This document shows, in pieces, positions 9,279 through 21,393 of a stretch of 64,000 nucleotides of DNA. This DNA comes from Ottelia alismoides (taxonomy: Eukaryota > Streptophyta > Magnoliopsida > Alismatales > Hydrocharitaceae): positions 1 to 64,000 of the forward strand of contig JAZKJV010004137.1 of assembly GCA_037367405.1 (NCBI GenBank). The letters are read 5' to 3'. A program made the position numbers and the translations under genes. How positions within the stretch are numbered: the stretch's first letter is position 1; the number at the start of each line of letters is the position of its first letter. Under the pieces are notes generated by a model that was given only the letters and a program-made list of their open reading frames with translations, made no database searches and was not told the DNA's origin.

Positions 9279-12200
9279 TGTTGAAAAGGGAAATTTAAGG
9301 AATTTCAAGGTTTTAAAATAATATATTAAAGTGCAACGTCGTTGCAACCTTAAAAATCCATCAACAAAAATTATTTGATTATTTACATCTTAAGCCAAGA
9401 AGCAAGAAAAGAATGTGAGCAAGAAAAAGTGATTGTTATTTATTTACTTGTATAGCATACATGATCGAACTCAAGGAGGCTCCAAAAATCCTGAGGGTTA
9501 TTCAATTCAATGAAAAATCAAAGAAAAGAATGAAGAATCTCGAAGCATTAGACTTGGTCTTTAATAGAATTTTTGTCTTTAAAATTTTTTATGGAATTTT
9601 AATTTCACATTTTTAAGTGGTTTTTTTATTTTATGTTTTTATGTCTTTTAAATATTTACAAATGTTTTTAGTTTTTTTAAAATAAAATAAAAGAAAATAA
9701 ATCAAATAATTAAATACAGAAAGAAGAAAATGTACCTTACTAGAATTTTAGAGTATAACAAAAATAAATAGAAAATTTGAATAAAATTATTTTTGGATTT
9801 TCGTTATTTTTTCAATGTTTTTCTAATTTTCCAAAATTTTCCAAAGTTTTAGGGATTTCAAGTAAACTAAAAATAGAACAAATAATAAACAGGAAATAAT
9901 ATTGATGTTTTTGGATTTTTAAAAATATAATATGAAGTTAAAATGGATGAAAAATACACAAACAAAAAGATAATATTTTTTAATTTCCAGAAAGCTATTT
10001 TGTGATTTCTTTGGTATTTTCTATGATTTCCTATGATTTTTTTTATTTTTGAATGTTTTCCTATGTCTTGGTTTTTATGAGGAATACCAATGCAAAAATG
10101 GCATTGTAATTAAAATAAATAAAAATTAACAGACACGGATTTTTTTAGGATTTTTGAGAGGTTTTTCTATTTTTATTGATTTTCAAATGCAAACTGGAAA
10201 TAATTTTGGAGTTTTTGAATTATTAAAAAATAAAAATGATTAATATGCAAACTAAAAAATAATGATGCAAGAACTAATTAACAAGGAGTTAAAAAAAGTT
10301 CTGAAGATATTTTATGAGGTTATGTTATTTATTCAATGCAAATAAACATGCAAGATATAATGCATACTTAATGGGGGCATAAATGCAAAGAAAAATAATT
10401 TAAGGACTAAATGATAACATAAAAAGAAATTGCTGGGTAAAGTATGCAAAATCTACAGAATAAGTGTACGGATGCATGCGAGTCACGTTGGATTGGACCT
10501 ACTTATAGTTATTTAATTTTCAGGGTCCAAATAATAACAAATAACATGCAGACTTTTATTGCAATTTTAATAAGGAAACATGTGTTGTGCTCGCTCTCAG
10601 TTAAAATGTGACTCGATTGCAATTAAAATAAATAGCATGGGAAAACAATGCAATTATTCAAATGGCGACAAACAGAAACGTGTCCCTCTGGACCTATTTG
10701 TAAAATAAATAACATATAGGAACTAAAGTGCAATATTACCCCTATTACACATGGCGCATCGGGCATCTGATCTGCTTTGACACTCTGATCCAACGGCTAT
10801 GGCAAAAGGCATGAGTGGACGGTGCAGATTCAATCTGGTAGGAGAGATCAACAACTGAATTTTGGGGGTTTTTTCAACGGTGTCGATCTGATCTGGATCT
10901 TGCAATCTTGATTGGACGGATTTGAGATTGGTTGGAAGATTCAGCTTGAAGACGTCCTTGAGTGAAGTTCGAGCGATCGAGGCTCGCTCCATCTCCACTT
11001 GAATCACCTGATGAAGTTGTAGGCACACTCTTGTTGTCTCCCCACATCGAATGATGGTGAAGATGAAGGCTCACGACGTCTAGATTGTGGATCTGGAGCT
11101 CTAGAGGTTAGGTAACTTCATAGGAGCTCCAGATGTCGATTTCATGCTCTGCTGTGCTCCTACCACCTGCAATGGAATGCTGCTGCTTGGAGGATCTCTC
11201 TGGCCATCTTTATTAGCAGAACACAAGAGAAATGGTGAAGGAATGAGGGATCTGATGAAGATGATCAGAGAGGGAGCTGATATTTAGATCTGAGATAATC
11301 TAAAGACGGTCAGACTGCAGCAAGGATGAAAAAAAGTGTGGTGAGCGTAGCCGAAGTGTTGGATAGGATGAAGGGTGATTGGAAGAGCTCCAATCTTGCG
11401 GATTAGAGCTTGATTATGGAGGGTCTGATTTATGCTAAAGAAGGGATTAAAATGCAAACTTAAAAACAAAAGAGAATAAAACTTAGACTACCTGCGGTGG
11501 ATGGCAAAAAGAGAGAACCTCTTTCTACTACGAATGGCAAAGTGTCATAACTACGTTGGCAAAGGTCCGATAAGTGGAATGAATCGCAACTTAAGCTCTC
11601 AACTCACGCTTCCTACTGGAGATATGCTACTCTATCACCAGAGTGCAATCTCTGTCACTCAATCTTGGGTAAGTAAGGGCTAAAGTCATGTAAAACTAGA
11701 AATTTTGGAGATCTGCAAGTATATATGAGCATGATGTTCGGAAGGTTTTTGAATTTGAAATCCGAGTAGATCATGGTGAGATCTAAGGATCTGATGAGCT
11801 GGCAATGGAGAGGATCGATTAGGCTAACAATTTGGAGAAGAATGCGGATGGAGTTTATGATCGACGCTTGCGTGAAAAATCCGGGAAGGAAGGACTAGCA
11901 TGCAAAGGAGCGGAAATTGCAGTAGTAATAGGGAGTTGACCAGGGTCAACAGATCCGGGCATCCAATCAGGAGGCACAACCAATAGGATAAAATAGAGAG
12001 AACTATAAAAAAAGAAGAAAATTAGTAAAAAAATACAAAAGAAATAGAAATTGAATTAAAATGAAACTAATGTAAATAAAAATCTTAGTAAATTAATTAA
12101 CTTAATTATGGTTTTTTAATTAATTAAATAAGTTACATACAAAGGTATAAATAAATAAATAAATAATGTTATTTATAGGTATATATACCTACATTTACAA

Positions 12201-13209
12201 CACATTAGTTTTAAGTTTATTATTTTATATATATATATAATTTAATAATTTCTTAATTTACAAAATTTTACAAGAATTTTAATGATATTTTAATTTTATT
12301 TTTAGGAAGTGATTTATTAGATTTAATAAACATGTATATTTACAATATGCACATAATGTTATATATACAATATATACATGATTTTATTTTTGTTGACTTT
12401 TGGTTTTGTGATTTTTATTTTTATTTCATATAAGTTAAATACAATATACACAAATATTTAAAAATACAATATATACAAAAAACAAAGAAAATAAATATAC
12501 AAATTATATACATATAATATACACAGGTATAATATACAATAGTACCCAAAAAAGCCACATTTCATACCTTAACTTTGAATTTTATGAAACCATTTCCATT
12601 TTAACGATTATATAATTTGGAGTACAATGAAAGAGAGTTAGATTAATTTTGAGTTTTGATGGAGAAGATATTGATCTGACAAGTTGAGCTCGACGACTTT
12701 TTTAGAGTGTTATTATTTATACAATGTATATTGGTTGTTTTTTATGCAATTATTTTTATTATTTACAAAAGTTTTTTATGTACAATTTTCACGAAGAAAA
12801 CAATTATGTTTGAGTTGAATTTTGGTATAAATAAATTAATGAAAAGAATGTGTATTATATACAGTAATATATAAGTGATGAATGTACACAAATGGAACTT
12901 GATTTTCTGTAATTTTGGTTTCTAAGCCTTGCCTCCCCCTACTTGATTCATGGTTGATCAGGTCAAGCCTTGACCTAATCTCGGGGTCAGATTCAGCATG
13001 TATCTATTACTATATATATAGTCTTTTATTTTATTTTATTTTATTTATTTATTTATTTATTTATTTTAGGTTAAAATAGTGATAAATATACAATAATTAC
13101 ACAAGAATTAGGGTTAGTAGAAGAATATATTTATTGATATTTACATGTGTTTTATAAGGGATTTTAAGCTAAAATAAATGAATAAAGATGATGAAACACA
13201 GATTCATCA
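9279..13209 (-). repeat. Element 1 3' LTR
   Basis: Begins on the plus strand with tgttgaaaaggg and ends gattcatca, so in element orientation it runs TG...CA. It matches 26895-30788 along its whole length of about 3.9 kb. Internally it shows AT-rich, GC-richer (10.7-11.95 kb) and AT-rich zones. Frames of 60-100 codons inside (for example 10723-11028) have no recognisable protein content. A TTTTA/TTTA microsatellite lies at 13025-13069. Confidence 0.85.
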
Positions 13210-13225
13210 TCCCCGTATTACCTTT
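13210..13225 (-). promoter_or_regulatory. Element 1 polypurine tract region
   Basis: Immediately next to the 3' LTR. On the minus strand it reads ggtaatacgggga directly before the LTR start tgatgaatc. Related elements in this window have taagtatatggggg or taagtataagggg in the same place. In LTR retrotransposons this site primes plus-strand DNA synthesis. Confidence 0.65.
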
Positions 13226-14060
13226 GCTAGTCCCTTAGCAAACACTTATTTGAAGAATAAGTGACTAAAAGAAAAAGAACAAGAATAAAGAAAAAATAAA
13301 CAACTTAGAATAATATAGAGTATTAAACTTGTCTTCATAAAATCAAAGTATAGAGCTCAGTCAGACCTTTGGATTATTAGTTTGAGGGGAACCTTAGTAG
13401 GAAATAGACTTGTCTCTCAACAACCTATAGAAACCACACAACTCTGCTCAAGTCTCCTCAATAGACAGGTCAGAATTAGTCAACTCATAAGCAAACGCTT
13501 ATTGCTATGAATCTTTCTTATACAATGTAAGTGATAGATTGCTCTCCTCGACTGAAGTAGTAAAAGTTAGTCTTCTCCAACATGATGACCTAATTCCCTA
13601 GTCCAATAAATCTTTGCTCAAGAAGAGGGGTATTCCCTTCTAAGTTTAAGTGCAACCAGCTCAAGGAGAGGAGGTGGAGGGAAGAATGGATGGTAGACAG
13701 TGTAGCTACCAATCCTAGGATGCCTGGCCAGTGTAGCCAAGTCATCCAGCTATAGGTTCACAAATATCTGACTTTGGATCTCAAGCTTGCTTGTTGACTA
13801 TACATCTATATACGTACTTCGGTGGGCATTTTATTTTCATTCAGGCTTGCCCACTTTTTTGGAGTTTTTGATTTTGCATTTTTTGAATATATACAAAGGT
13901 GCATCATGTACATGAGTAGTTTTTCCTCTTGAAATAGTAGAATATCCTTCTTTTGAAGCTTTATTGTGATCCACAACATTCCCTCATTAGATCTCATCGC
14001 GATTGGACTGGGTGTTGGACATGTGAGCCCATGGCGAGCCATTATGCAATAAATGTTATT
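13226..14060 (-). other. Element 1 3' spacer, distal part
   Basis: Non-coding sequence between polypurine tract and the rest of the spacer. The arrangement (ctagtcccttagcaaac, then a long stretch with short frames) parallels the spacer after the polypurine tracts of Elements 2 and 4 (36138 and 62009 onward), where the phrase order is similar though strongly diverged. Athila elements often carry an additional env-like frame here; I see no convincing trace of one. Confidence 0.45.
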
Positions 14061-16530
14061 GCAAATATCATTCCCTGATCTAAAATGATGAATAAATTAT
14101 TTACATAATAGGTCCCTTAGTACAATTAGGGTTATGTACCATGGCCATCTTGATGATCATACAACTGTTGATTCAATTGTTGAACCATAGAAGCTAGTGC
14201 TTAGATGAATATTTAAAGAGTTAGATTGATGACTCATCAAGCACCGTCAAATGATTGTTAAGAAATGATCTCCAGCCTGAGTAGAAGATGACAATCCTTT
14301 CTCTAATGGGTTGATATCTAACCAACCTCTTGATACAGGTCCTCTGCATAGGAATAGAGATTCAGAGGTATTAGATAAGTTAGGACAAAGAGTTGACTTA
14401 ATGAGATCGAGATAACCAAAGGCCTATTTCGTATGTTGTCATGATATAGGCATGCATCCTCTAACCGAAGACAGATGTATTACTATATGTTTGATTATGT
14501 ACATTTGATATACCGATAGGTTGATGATCTAATCAAGGTCTATACACCAGTACGTTAAAGTGCATACAAGCGCATATGAGTAATACTATCTCTCAAAGGG
14601 ATCATACGGGTTCATTATTGAACCAGAAGACATGAGCTCATTCGTGAGATATTGGGATTCAAATTCCGTGCACGGTCGTCTCGCTTTGGAAGCTTGATTG
14701 AATTTTTAGGTTTGATATATGCTTTTGGAAAGTATATGATCAATACCTAGGTTTGATACATACTTTTGGCAAGTATATGATTGATACCAACTACCAATGA
14801 TCAAATGAGAAACTTAAATATAAAACCCTGAAGGAGACAATATAAAAGATCTAAAACTTCAGGTTTATTCTAGGTCTTTCAGTATGCAGGATGTACAAGT
14901 ATTAGGAATACCTGAGGGTGATGTGATCAATAAACGATTGTATAACAATGATGCTTCCATTCCGATGGCGTGATGAAACAAGTCTGGATTTTAGTGACTC
15001 CTCTCATAGAGAAGTGATCTGATCTTAGTCCAAATGTCGGACAATAATCTACATGTGATCCAAATGCAATAAGAAGATTAGATCTACGGCCTTGATTTAA
15101 TCAAGCATCTGTGGGAGGTCCCTGAGATTTGGATTTGAGATGTGATCTCAATATCCAAGTCACTATATGTGGAACATACAATCACCCTGTCCTTATCTCC
15201 AAGTATCCGTAGAGAAAGCATATTGTTCTTGAAAGAGTTCAAGAATAATTCCATTGTTGATAATGTGTCTTAGTATTAAGGAAAATTGATAGTTAAATGT
15301 GATTTAATTATCATAAATAATATGAATTTGATTCATATTATTTGAGAGTTATCTAAGATAATTAAATGTGATTTAATTACCAAAGATGTGAATAATGTGA
15401 ATGTGATTCGTATTATTTGGGCTCATGAGAATGGACATCTGAGATGAATAAATGTGATTTAATTACCAGTATGTGAATAATGTGGATAACACTATCCATA
15501 TTATTCATGGATATTATAAATGTGATTTATAATATGTTAGAGAGAGATAATTGTAATTTGTGTTTACGAATCAATAGTTGATGTGAATTGAATTCACATT
15601 GAACAATTAATTATAAATGTAATTTACATTTTATTTTAGATGTGTGAATATGACTCACAATTTAACAATTGCATGATTGAAAATATCACAAAATTATTTG
15701 AAATTATTTTGGTGAATAATTTTGTAATAATAGTTATTGAATATGTGTAATATGTTTAGATATTTGAGATCTCAACATATATGGAAGAAGAGCCTCCCCT
15801 TTCCTTACATAGAGTGGATGTCCAAGTTGAGTGCTCTGAACTTGTGGCCGTCCACACCATGTATGGAAGGTGAGTTGCTCACCTTCCAATCCTTTCCATA
15901 TGAGTTGATTTAATTGATTTTAAATTTATTAAATATAATTCAATATATTTAAATTCTTTTAAATTAATTATTTGTTGTTGGTAATTAAAACACAACAAGA
16001 TCATGACCATTGAAGGGAAGCACAAATAAATCTCAACCATTGAATTTGTGAGCACGTGGATTGTGATCCATGGGCATCCAAAATTTTATAAATAGAAGGG
16101 TAACCCTAGCCTATTATTTTACAACATACACAATGTGAAATATAAAGAATATCTCTCTCTCTCTAGTTTCTTGTGATCGTCCCCTCTCTATCTCAACAAT
16201 GAAGCCATCCACTTATTGACCTAGAGATCCTCATATCTGCTGCATCGCTGTTATGTTGTCGGATCAACTGCTCATGGATCTCAGTATCCTTCGATGTGCC
16301 TCACTCGTGAAGAAGAAGTCGGATATTGTGAGATGAGATTAGGAGATTCTCTGCTTGGATCATCAACATGGATTGCGATGAGCATGTGTTTCATTAATGC
16401 GCTCGCAAGCATCTCCTCCATCGGATCAGACTTGAGATAGGGGGCCTCTTTCTTCAGAGACTCGATCACAACCACACTTCAATAGTTAACCTTAATACCT
16501 ATTGTTGGTTTAGATAAAATGACCCGAGAA
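14061..16530 (+). mobile_element. Probable nested LTR-type insertion, unresolved ends
   Basis: The Element 1 spacer is about 3 kb longer than that of Element 2, and this stretch has no counterpart there. It contains a promoter-like string tataaata (16087-16094) followed 60 bases later by a CT run, as in many plant LTRs, and an enhancer-like triple repeat at 15291-15520. No coding motif was found. I suggest a solo LTR in plus orientation, but could not find TG...CA ends or a target duplication. Confidence 0.35.
15291..15520. repeat. Three diverged repeats with palindromic core
   Basis: Three units of about 75-90 bases start near 15291, 15358 and 15447. Each holds aaatgtgatttaattay followed by an aataatgtgaat-like phrase and attcatattatt-like sequence. 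The core ttaaatgtgatttaa is nearly self-complementary. Confidence 0.55.
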
Positions 16531-17330
16531 GTGTTCTCAAATCATGTGGTTTCATTGGTTTATTTTTTTAATTCCGCTGCCCCGAGCAACTAGTATGACT
16601 AGTCAATCCCAATCGCATATGATGCGATCTCCATGCTTCCGTGATGCACTTAAGGATTTTCCCATATACTTCACCGGGTTGGGGTACAACGGCCACAAAT
16701 GTATGACTTCTGATGTTTCCATTGCCTTGGGTCTCATGCCGGCGAATCCAGCCCTCTACCACTTCAACTGAGGTGAACAAAGTGTAAGTGCAGGTGCGTA
16801 AGCTAGATCATATTAACAATAATCATGCATGTGTTCCGAAGTATTCTACCTAGGTAGTCAAGATGACACTGAACTAAGCCTTGTGGTTAAAAGGAACTAA
16901 GTATATAGACCTGAAGAATCTCAATTCCATTTCCTATAAGGTTCCTCTGAAATTAAGTAGATTAAGTTCCAACTAAGATCCATTCTTTGGTTTTATTCTA
17001 GACTAGTTTAAACATCAATACTATTCTGAAAAATGCTCATGCAAATGCAAGAAATATATATATATATAAGACACATATTTTTTTCTTTTTGTTGAAAGAA
17101 AAGAAAATAAAATAAAAGAACAATCTTTTTAAAAGAATTTTCAAAGAATTTTGCAAATTTTTTATGAGTAAATTAATACAAGGATTATACAAATTTTATG
17201 CAAGATTTTACAAGAGGATTTTATTCAAAAGTTTTGGATACAAGTTTTATAAAAGGATTTTATATACAAAAAGAATTTTATTTATAGGAGGACAAGTGAT
17301 TATGGTTTTTATATACACATGGATTTTACA

Positions 17331-17367
<37 letters not shown>

Positions 17368-17835
17368 ATACATCCTATAATTTATAACCCATGCAACTAA
17401 ATAATTTTACAAACCTTTTCAAAATATTTTACAAAAGGTTTTACAAACATTTTTCAAAATATTTTACAAGATTTTTCAAACATTTAACAATAGATTTCGC
17501 AAACTATTTTTCAAATACTTTTACAAATCATTTTGCAAACAAATATACAAATAGGTTTTTGCATGTATTTTGCTTTTCAAAAATTTTACAAACATTTTGT
17601 ACAATATACGTAGTTTTGATACAATAAATAATTTACAAACATTTTACAAATAAAATATTTTTACAAATAATTTTGCAAAGATTTGTACAAAAATAGTTTT
17701 AAAAAAATGTACAAATTGTTTACAAAAAAATTTACAAAAGTTATTACAAAATATTTTATAAAGCAAATTTTGCAAATAATTTTACAAAAGATTTTGCAAA
17801 TCATTTTACAGAACATTTTTTAGAACACATATTTT
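16531..17835 (-). other. Element 1 3' spacer with TTTTACAAA-rich tract
   Basis: From about 17040 to 17830 the sequence is dominated by irregular repeats of ttttacaaa, attttgcaaa and attttacaaacattt with a TA/TATG microsatellite at about 17333-17368. Similar but shorter low-complexity stretches lie at the matching place in Element 2 (37490-37550), Element 3 (58740-58990) and Element 4 (63340-63480), so it belongs to the family's 3' spacer. Frames here are products of the repeats. Confidence 0.55.
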
Positions 17836-17904
17836 TTCTTTTTTTAAGTAATAGCCATATTATTAATAAAAATATGAGTTATACTAAGGTATATATACAA
17901 TATA

Positions 17905-18400
17905 TATACAACACCCCCTGTGCTTAGCTCGAACTTTGTCCTCATAATGATCAAAGAGCTATAAAGAAAGACATAACTCGTGCTAAGTAAAGAAAAGTGA
18001 AAAGAATCTATACAACAATGACTCAAAGAATGGAGAAAATAATAGAAGTTGGTGATCCCCCCTATACTTAGGATCAAGTAAGTATAAAAGATTGTACAAA
18101 TGGGAAAAGTCGAGGAAAGAATGAACAAACTCAATGACTCGACTTGTCCTCTCCTATACTTAAGGTAAAAGATCCCTAAGCATAGAAAAAGAATATAACA
18201 ATTTGAAGGATAAGCGAGAGAATAGAAGAACTAAAAGAAAGTAAAAGCATGAAAGAGAACGAAATGAACGGCATCACTCCTCCTACTTAGGCAAAAGCTC
18301 CTTAAGTACAAGCAACAACAAAAGTGATGAAACAGAATGAAAATGGAAAAACTCAAGTCATTCACCTCCCCTATACTTAAGATAAGGTACATCCTAAGTA
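17905..18400 (-). repeat. Row of hairpins with polypurine-tract-like G-runs
   Basis: Five or so copies of a motif, on the plus strand ccctatacttagg...taagtat, occur at about 17905, 18058-18086, 18152-18185, 18268-18309 and 18362-18400. The two halves are complementary with a loop of about 8-12 bases, and the C-run side gives a G-run in element orientation. The same row occurs in Elements 2 and 3. Confidence 0.65.
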
Positions 18401-19480
18401 TATCACACACACACACACAGAAAAGAGGTGAACGAAAAATACGGAAGAAGAGAGAATAAAACAAAAGGAAATATACAAGAGAAAATCAACTTGTGTATCA
18501 GACACATAAGATGTCAAAAAATCATCATCTGATACCACATATATGGAATCTAACATAGACATAAATGTATCATGATCTAGATATGGCTCCAGCAACTGTC
18601 TGTTCACAACAAAAGGATATGCATTAGATGACAATCTAGATATGACAATATTATGCACAGCTCTCACAATGAATGGTCCTGACCATTTTCTTTTTAATTT
18701 GTCGAGAAACAACTTCATTTTGCATCAAACAACCAAACTTTCTGATCAGGGGAGAAAGTCTTCCTTCTAATGTGTCTATCCGCCAACGCTTGACTTTCTC
18801 CTTTCATATGAGTGAGTTGTTGTATGCAAAATCTCAGAATTCTAGCAATCTGTTCATATCCAACTTCATATTTTGTCATACTTTCTCATAGTCCAAATTG
18901 CATACGTGTAGTGCCCATAATGATTTGTGAATAAATTCAACTGGCAAGTGGCAAGGCTTTCCATAAACCAATACAACCCCAATGGAGACTTGTACGATGT
19001 CTGATAAGCCCATAGAACCGAGTCAAGCATCTGAGACCAGTTCTTCCTATCTGGACGTACACGTTTCTACAATATCGCCTTTATCTCCCTATTTGAAATC
19101 TCAACCAAGCCGCTAGTATGTGGGTGGTAAGGAGACACGACTCTATACTCAATGGCATACACCTTCACAAGATTCTTGACTTCTCTATTAATGAAATGGA
19201 TTCCCCATCTGAAATGAGTATATTGAGAATCCCGAACCGTGCAATAATGATGTCCTTGAGAAATAACAAACCGTACGACTATCAACGGTTCGGGTGGGGA
19301 TAGCCTCCACCCAACGACTAACATAATCCATGACAAGCAGGATGTACTGAAACCCCTGACTGACGAGAAATGAGCCCATAAAGTCTATGCCACAAGCATC
19401 AAAACATCTGAAATCTGGATATATCTTAGGGACTTGGTATATTTGAAACCAACGGTTCCTCCCATTTTCTGGCAATCAAT
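18377..19480 (-). pseudogene. Element 1 integrase core and C-terminal domain
   Basis: Integrase joins retroelement DNA to the host chromosome. On the minus strand the core begins GIDFMGSFLVSQG with the first catalytic Asp, continues YILLVMDYVSRWVEAIPTR, then, after a frame change, a degraded copy of the usual Ser-Asp-Gly-Gly region (RDSQYTHF) and FINREVKNL, then SPYHPHTSGLVEISNREIK with the catalytic Glu. The C-terminal domain follows with LDKLKRKWSGPFIVRAV (about 18660). The core is split over two frames around 19190-19340. The second catalytic Asp region is altered, so activity is not expected. Confidence 0.8.
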
Positions 19481-19539
19481 ACAACCTCGAACATAATCTG
19501 TAGCATCCTTAAATAATGTTGGCCACCATAGGCTGCTCT

Positions 19540-19813
19540 ATAAAACCACAGTTATCGTGCACTTCCATAAATAATGCCCACCAAACTCTAGTTTGTGACA
19601 ATGCTCAAGTACGTTGGTGCATTCCTCCTAAGAAGTGCACCTTTTCCAGATACAATCCACACCTTCACGAAATAAGTACGGATCCTCCCACTGGTAAAAA
19701 TGTATCTCTGAGAGGAATCTGTCTATCTTGTGCTTAGTCCAATCTTGTGAAACTTTCTTGGAGACAAGATAGTTCACAACATCATCATACCATGGGAGTG
19801 AGGCCATAAACAA
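19540..19813 (-). pseudogene. Element 1 linker and integrase zinc-finger region
   Basis: Reads SLPWYDDVVNYLVSKKVSQ and YQWEDPYLFREGVDCIWKRC on the minus strand, the segment that in Athila polyproteins separates RNase H from the integrase His-His-Cys-Cys domain. The His part of the zinc finger is hard to follow at 19500-19620 because of frame changes; cysteine-containing sequence (the phrase yielding CxxCQ) is degraded. Confidence 0.65.
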
Positions 19814-19929
19814 AATGTCTCATCTGGAAAGGTCTCTGATATGGGAAGTATTGACTGTCTCTACATATGTGATCCGAGAAAGGTGATCTGCCACAACATT
19901 CTTTACTCCAGGTTTATCTCGAATCTCTA

Positions 19930-20290
19930 AATCAAACTCCTAGAGAAGAAGGATGCATCTAATAAAGCGGGGTATGGCATCCTTCTTTGCTTGTAGGTAC
20001 CATATGGCAGTATCATCCGTGTATACAATAACATGTGAACCAAGAAGGTAAGATCTGAACTTCTTTAATGCAAACACCACTGCTAACATCTCCTTCTTTG
20101 TGACTGTGTAATTATGTTGTGACTCATCGAGAGTCTTGCTAGCATAGTGTATAGAAAACGGTATCACATCCTTTCTCTGCCCTAAAACAAATATAACTGC
20201 AAAATCTGACGCATTGTCATGATCTCAAAGGGGAGAGAATAATCAGGTGGTTGTAGGACATGAGCACTAGTAACCATGTTCTTCATCTGA
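19930..20290 (-). pseudogene. Element 1 RNase H domain
   Basis: RNase H removes the RNA template during reverse transcription. The minus-strand frame gives [20 protein letters not shown] followed by [19 protein letters not shown] and [13 protein letters not shown], the standard Ty3/gypsy RNase H series including the catalytic Glu (KKE) and the Asp of YTDD. The first strand ([11 protein letters not shown], normally followed by DAS) is present upstream near 20240 but the catalytic first Asp is not clear and a stop follows. Confidence 0.75.
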
Positions 20291-20329
20291 TGAAATGCAA
20301 GGAGTCCTTTTTTATCAACAATAAACTCA

Positions 20330-21250
20330 CTCTCCTTACACAGAAGCTCAGTGAAAGGTCTGGTGATCTTGTTGAAGTCCTTAATGAATCACTTATAAAA
20401 TTCAACATGTCCTAGAAATGACCCCAACTACTTCAAATTCTACAGTGGCTCTAGCTCAGAGATCACATCAATCTTTGTTGGGTCAACCTCCATACCATGT
20501 TTGGAGATGAAGTGTCCCAATACAATCTCATTTGTCACCATAAAGTGACTCTTCTCCCATGAGAGAACTAAGTTTACCTCGCAGCAACATTGAAGTACTC
20601 GGTCTAAATGAGCAAGATATGTATCAAACCTATCCTGTAGACTGAGAAATCGTCCATGAAGACCCCAAGAAAACTACCCACCATGTCAGTAAAAATGACC
20701 AGCATACACATTTGGAATGTAGCGGGGGCGTTACACAATCCAAAGGGCATCCATCGAAAGGCATAGGTGCCAAACGAACAAGTAAAAGTAGTTTTCTCTT
20801 GATCCTCAGGAGCAATTGCAACTGGTTATACCCCAAGTACCCATCCAAGAAATAAAATAACTTCTTCCCTACCAACCTCTCAATAATCTGGTCAATAAAG
20901 GGTAGTGGAAAGTGATCTTTCTTGGTAGTGGAATTCAGGTGCGGGTAATATACACAGACATGCCATGAAGTAGGTACACGTGTCGAAATCTCCTTACCAC
21001 GATTATTCTTTAAGATAGTAATCATGGATTTCTTTGGGACCACCTGTAAAGGACTGACCCACTTGGGATCCAAAATGGGATAAATAAAGCCACCATCATA
21101 CCATTTCTTGATCTCTTTCATGACAACATCCCAAAGATTTGGTTTTAGACTATGCTGACACTCATGGGAGGGTGTGATGTCATCCTTTAAGTAGATATGA
21201 TGTGAGCACAAAGCTGATATAATACCATGGAGATCCAAATATTCCATCCA
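20330..21250 (-). pseudogene. Element 1 reverse transcriptase
   Basis: Reverse transcriptase copies element RNA into DNA. Upstream part in one frame: KWVSPLQVVPKK, WHVCVYYPHLN (normally with Asp in place of the first Tyr pair), DHFPLPFIDQIIERL and FYFLDGYLGYNQ. The frame then shifts; in the new frame RWMPFGLCNAPATFQMCM and GVFMDDFSVY appear, so the catalytic Met-Asp-Asp box is kept. Thumb sequence KDFNKI..PFTELLCKE follows near 20340-20390. At least two frameshifts and stops disable the domain. Confidence 0.8.
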
Positions 21251-21393
21251 ATGGCCTTGCGGTTTCTCTCAAGAACATCTAGCACGCGAGATTCTTATTC
21301 ATCAGTCATCTACGAACAGAGGATGACTAGAAACATTTAGGGGGGGGACCCACAAGGAAGGCATACTTCAACATTGATGGTAAAGCATTAAGC

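Noticed and set aside
10723..11074. 101- and 66-codon minus-strand frames in Element 1 LTR
   Set aside because: The partner LTR at 28.3-28.7 kb does not keep these frames open, and no motif is visible.
17164..17627. Two 78-codon frames rich in Phe, Tyr and Lys
   Set aside because: They are translations of the TTTTACAAA repeats.
17905..17920. LTR start at the sequence cagggggtgttgtatat (minus strand) as the true 3' LTR of Element 1
   Set aside because: It has the look of a polypurine tract plus TG, but the matching LTR pair is at 9279-13209 and 26895-30788 with a good primer site, and the same hairpin motif lies internally in Elements 2 and 3.
13226..18376. Possible env-like gene in the 3' part of Element 1, as in some Athila elements
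   Set aside because: No long frame, signal peptide or membrane segment could be traced; the stretch is spacer, low-complexity tract and a nested insertion.
18404..18419. CA microsatellite as a regulatory or array feature
   Set aside because: Short simple repeat within the integrase C-terminal/hairpin area; nothing beyond slippage is needed to explain it.
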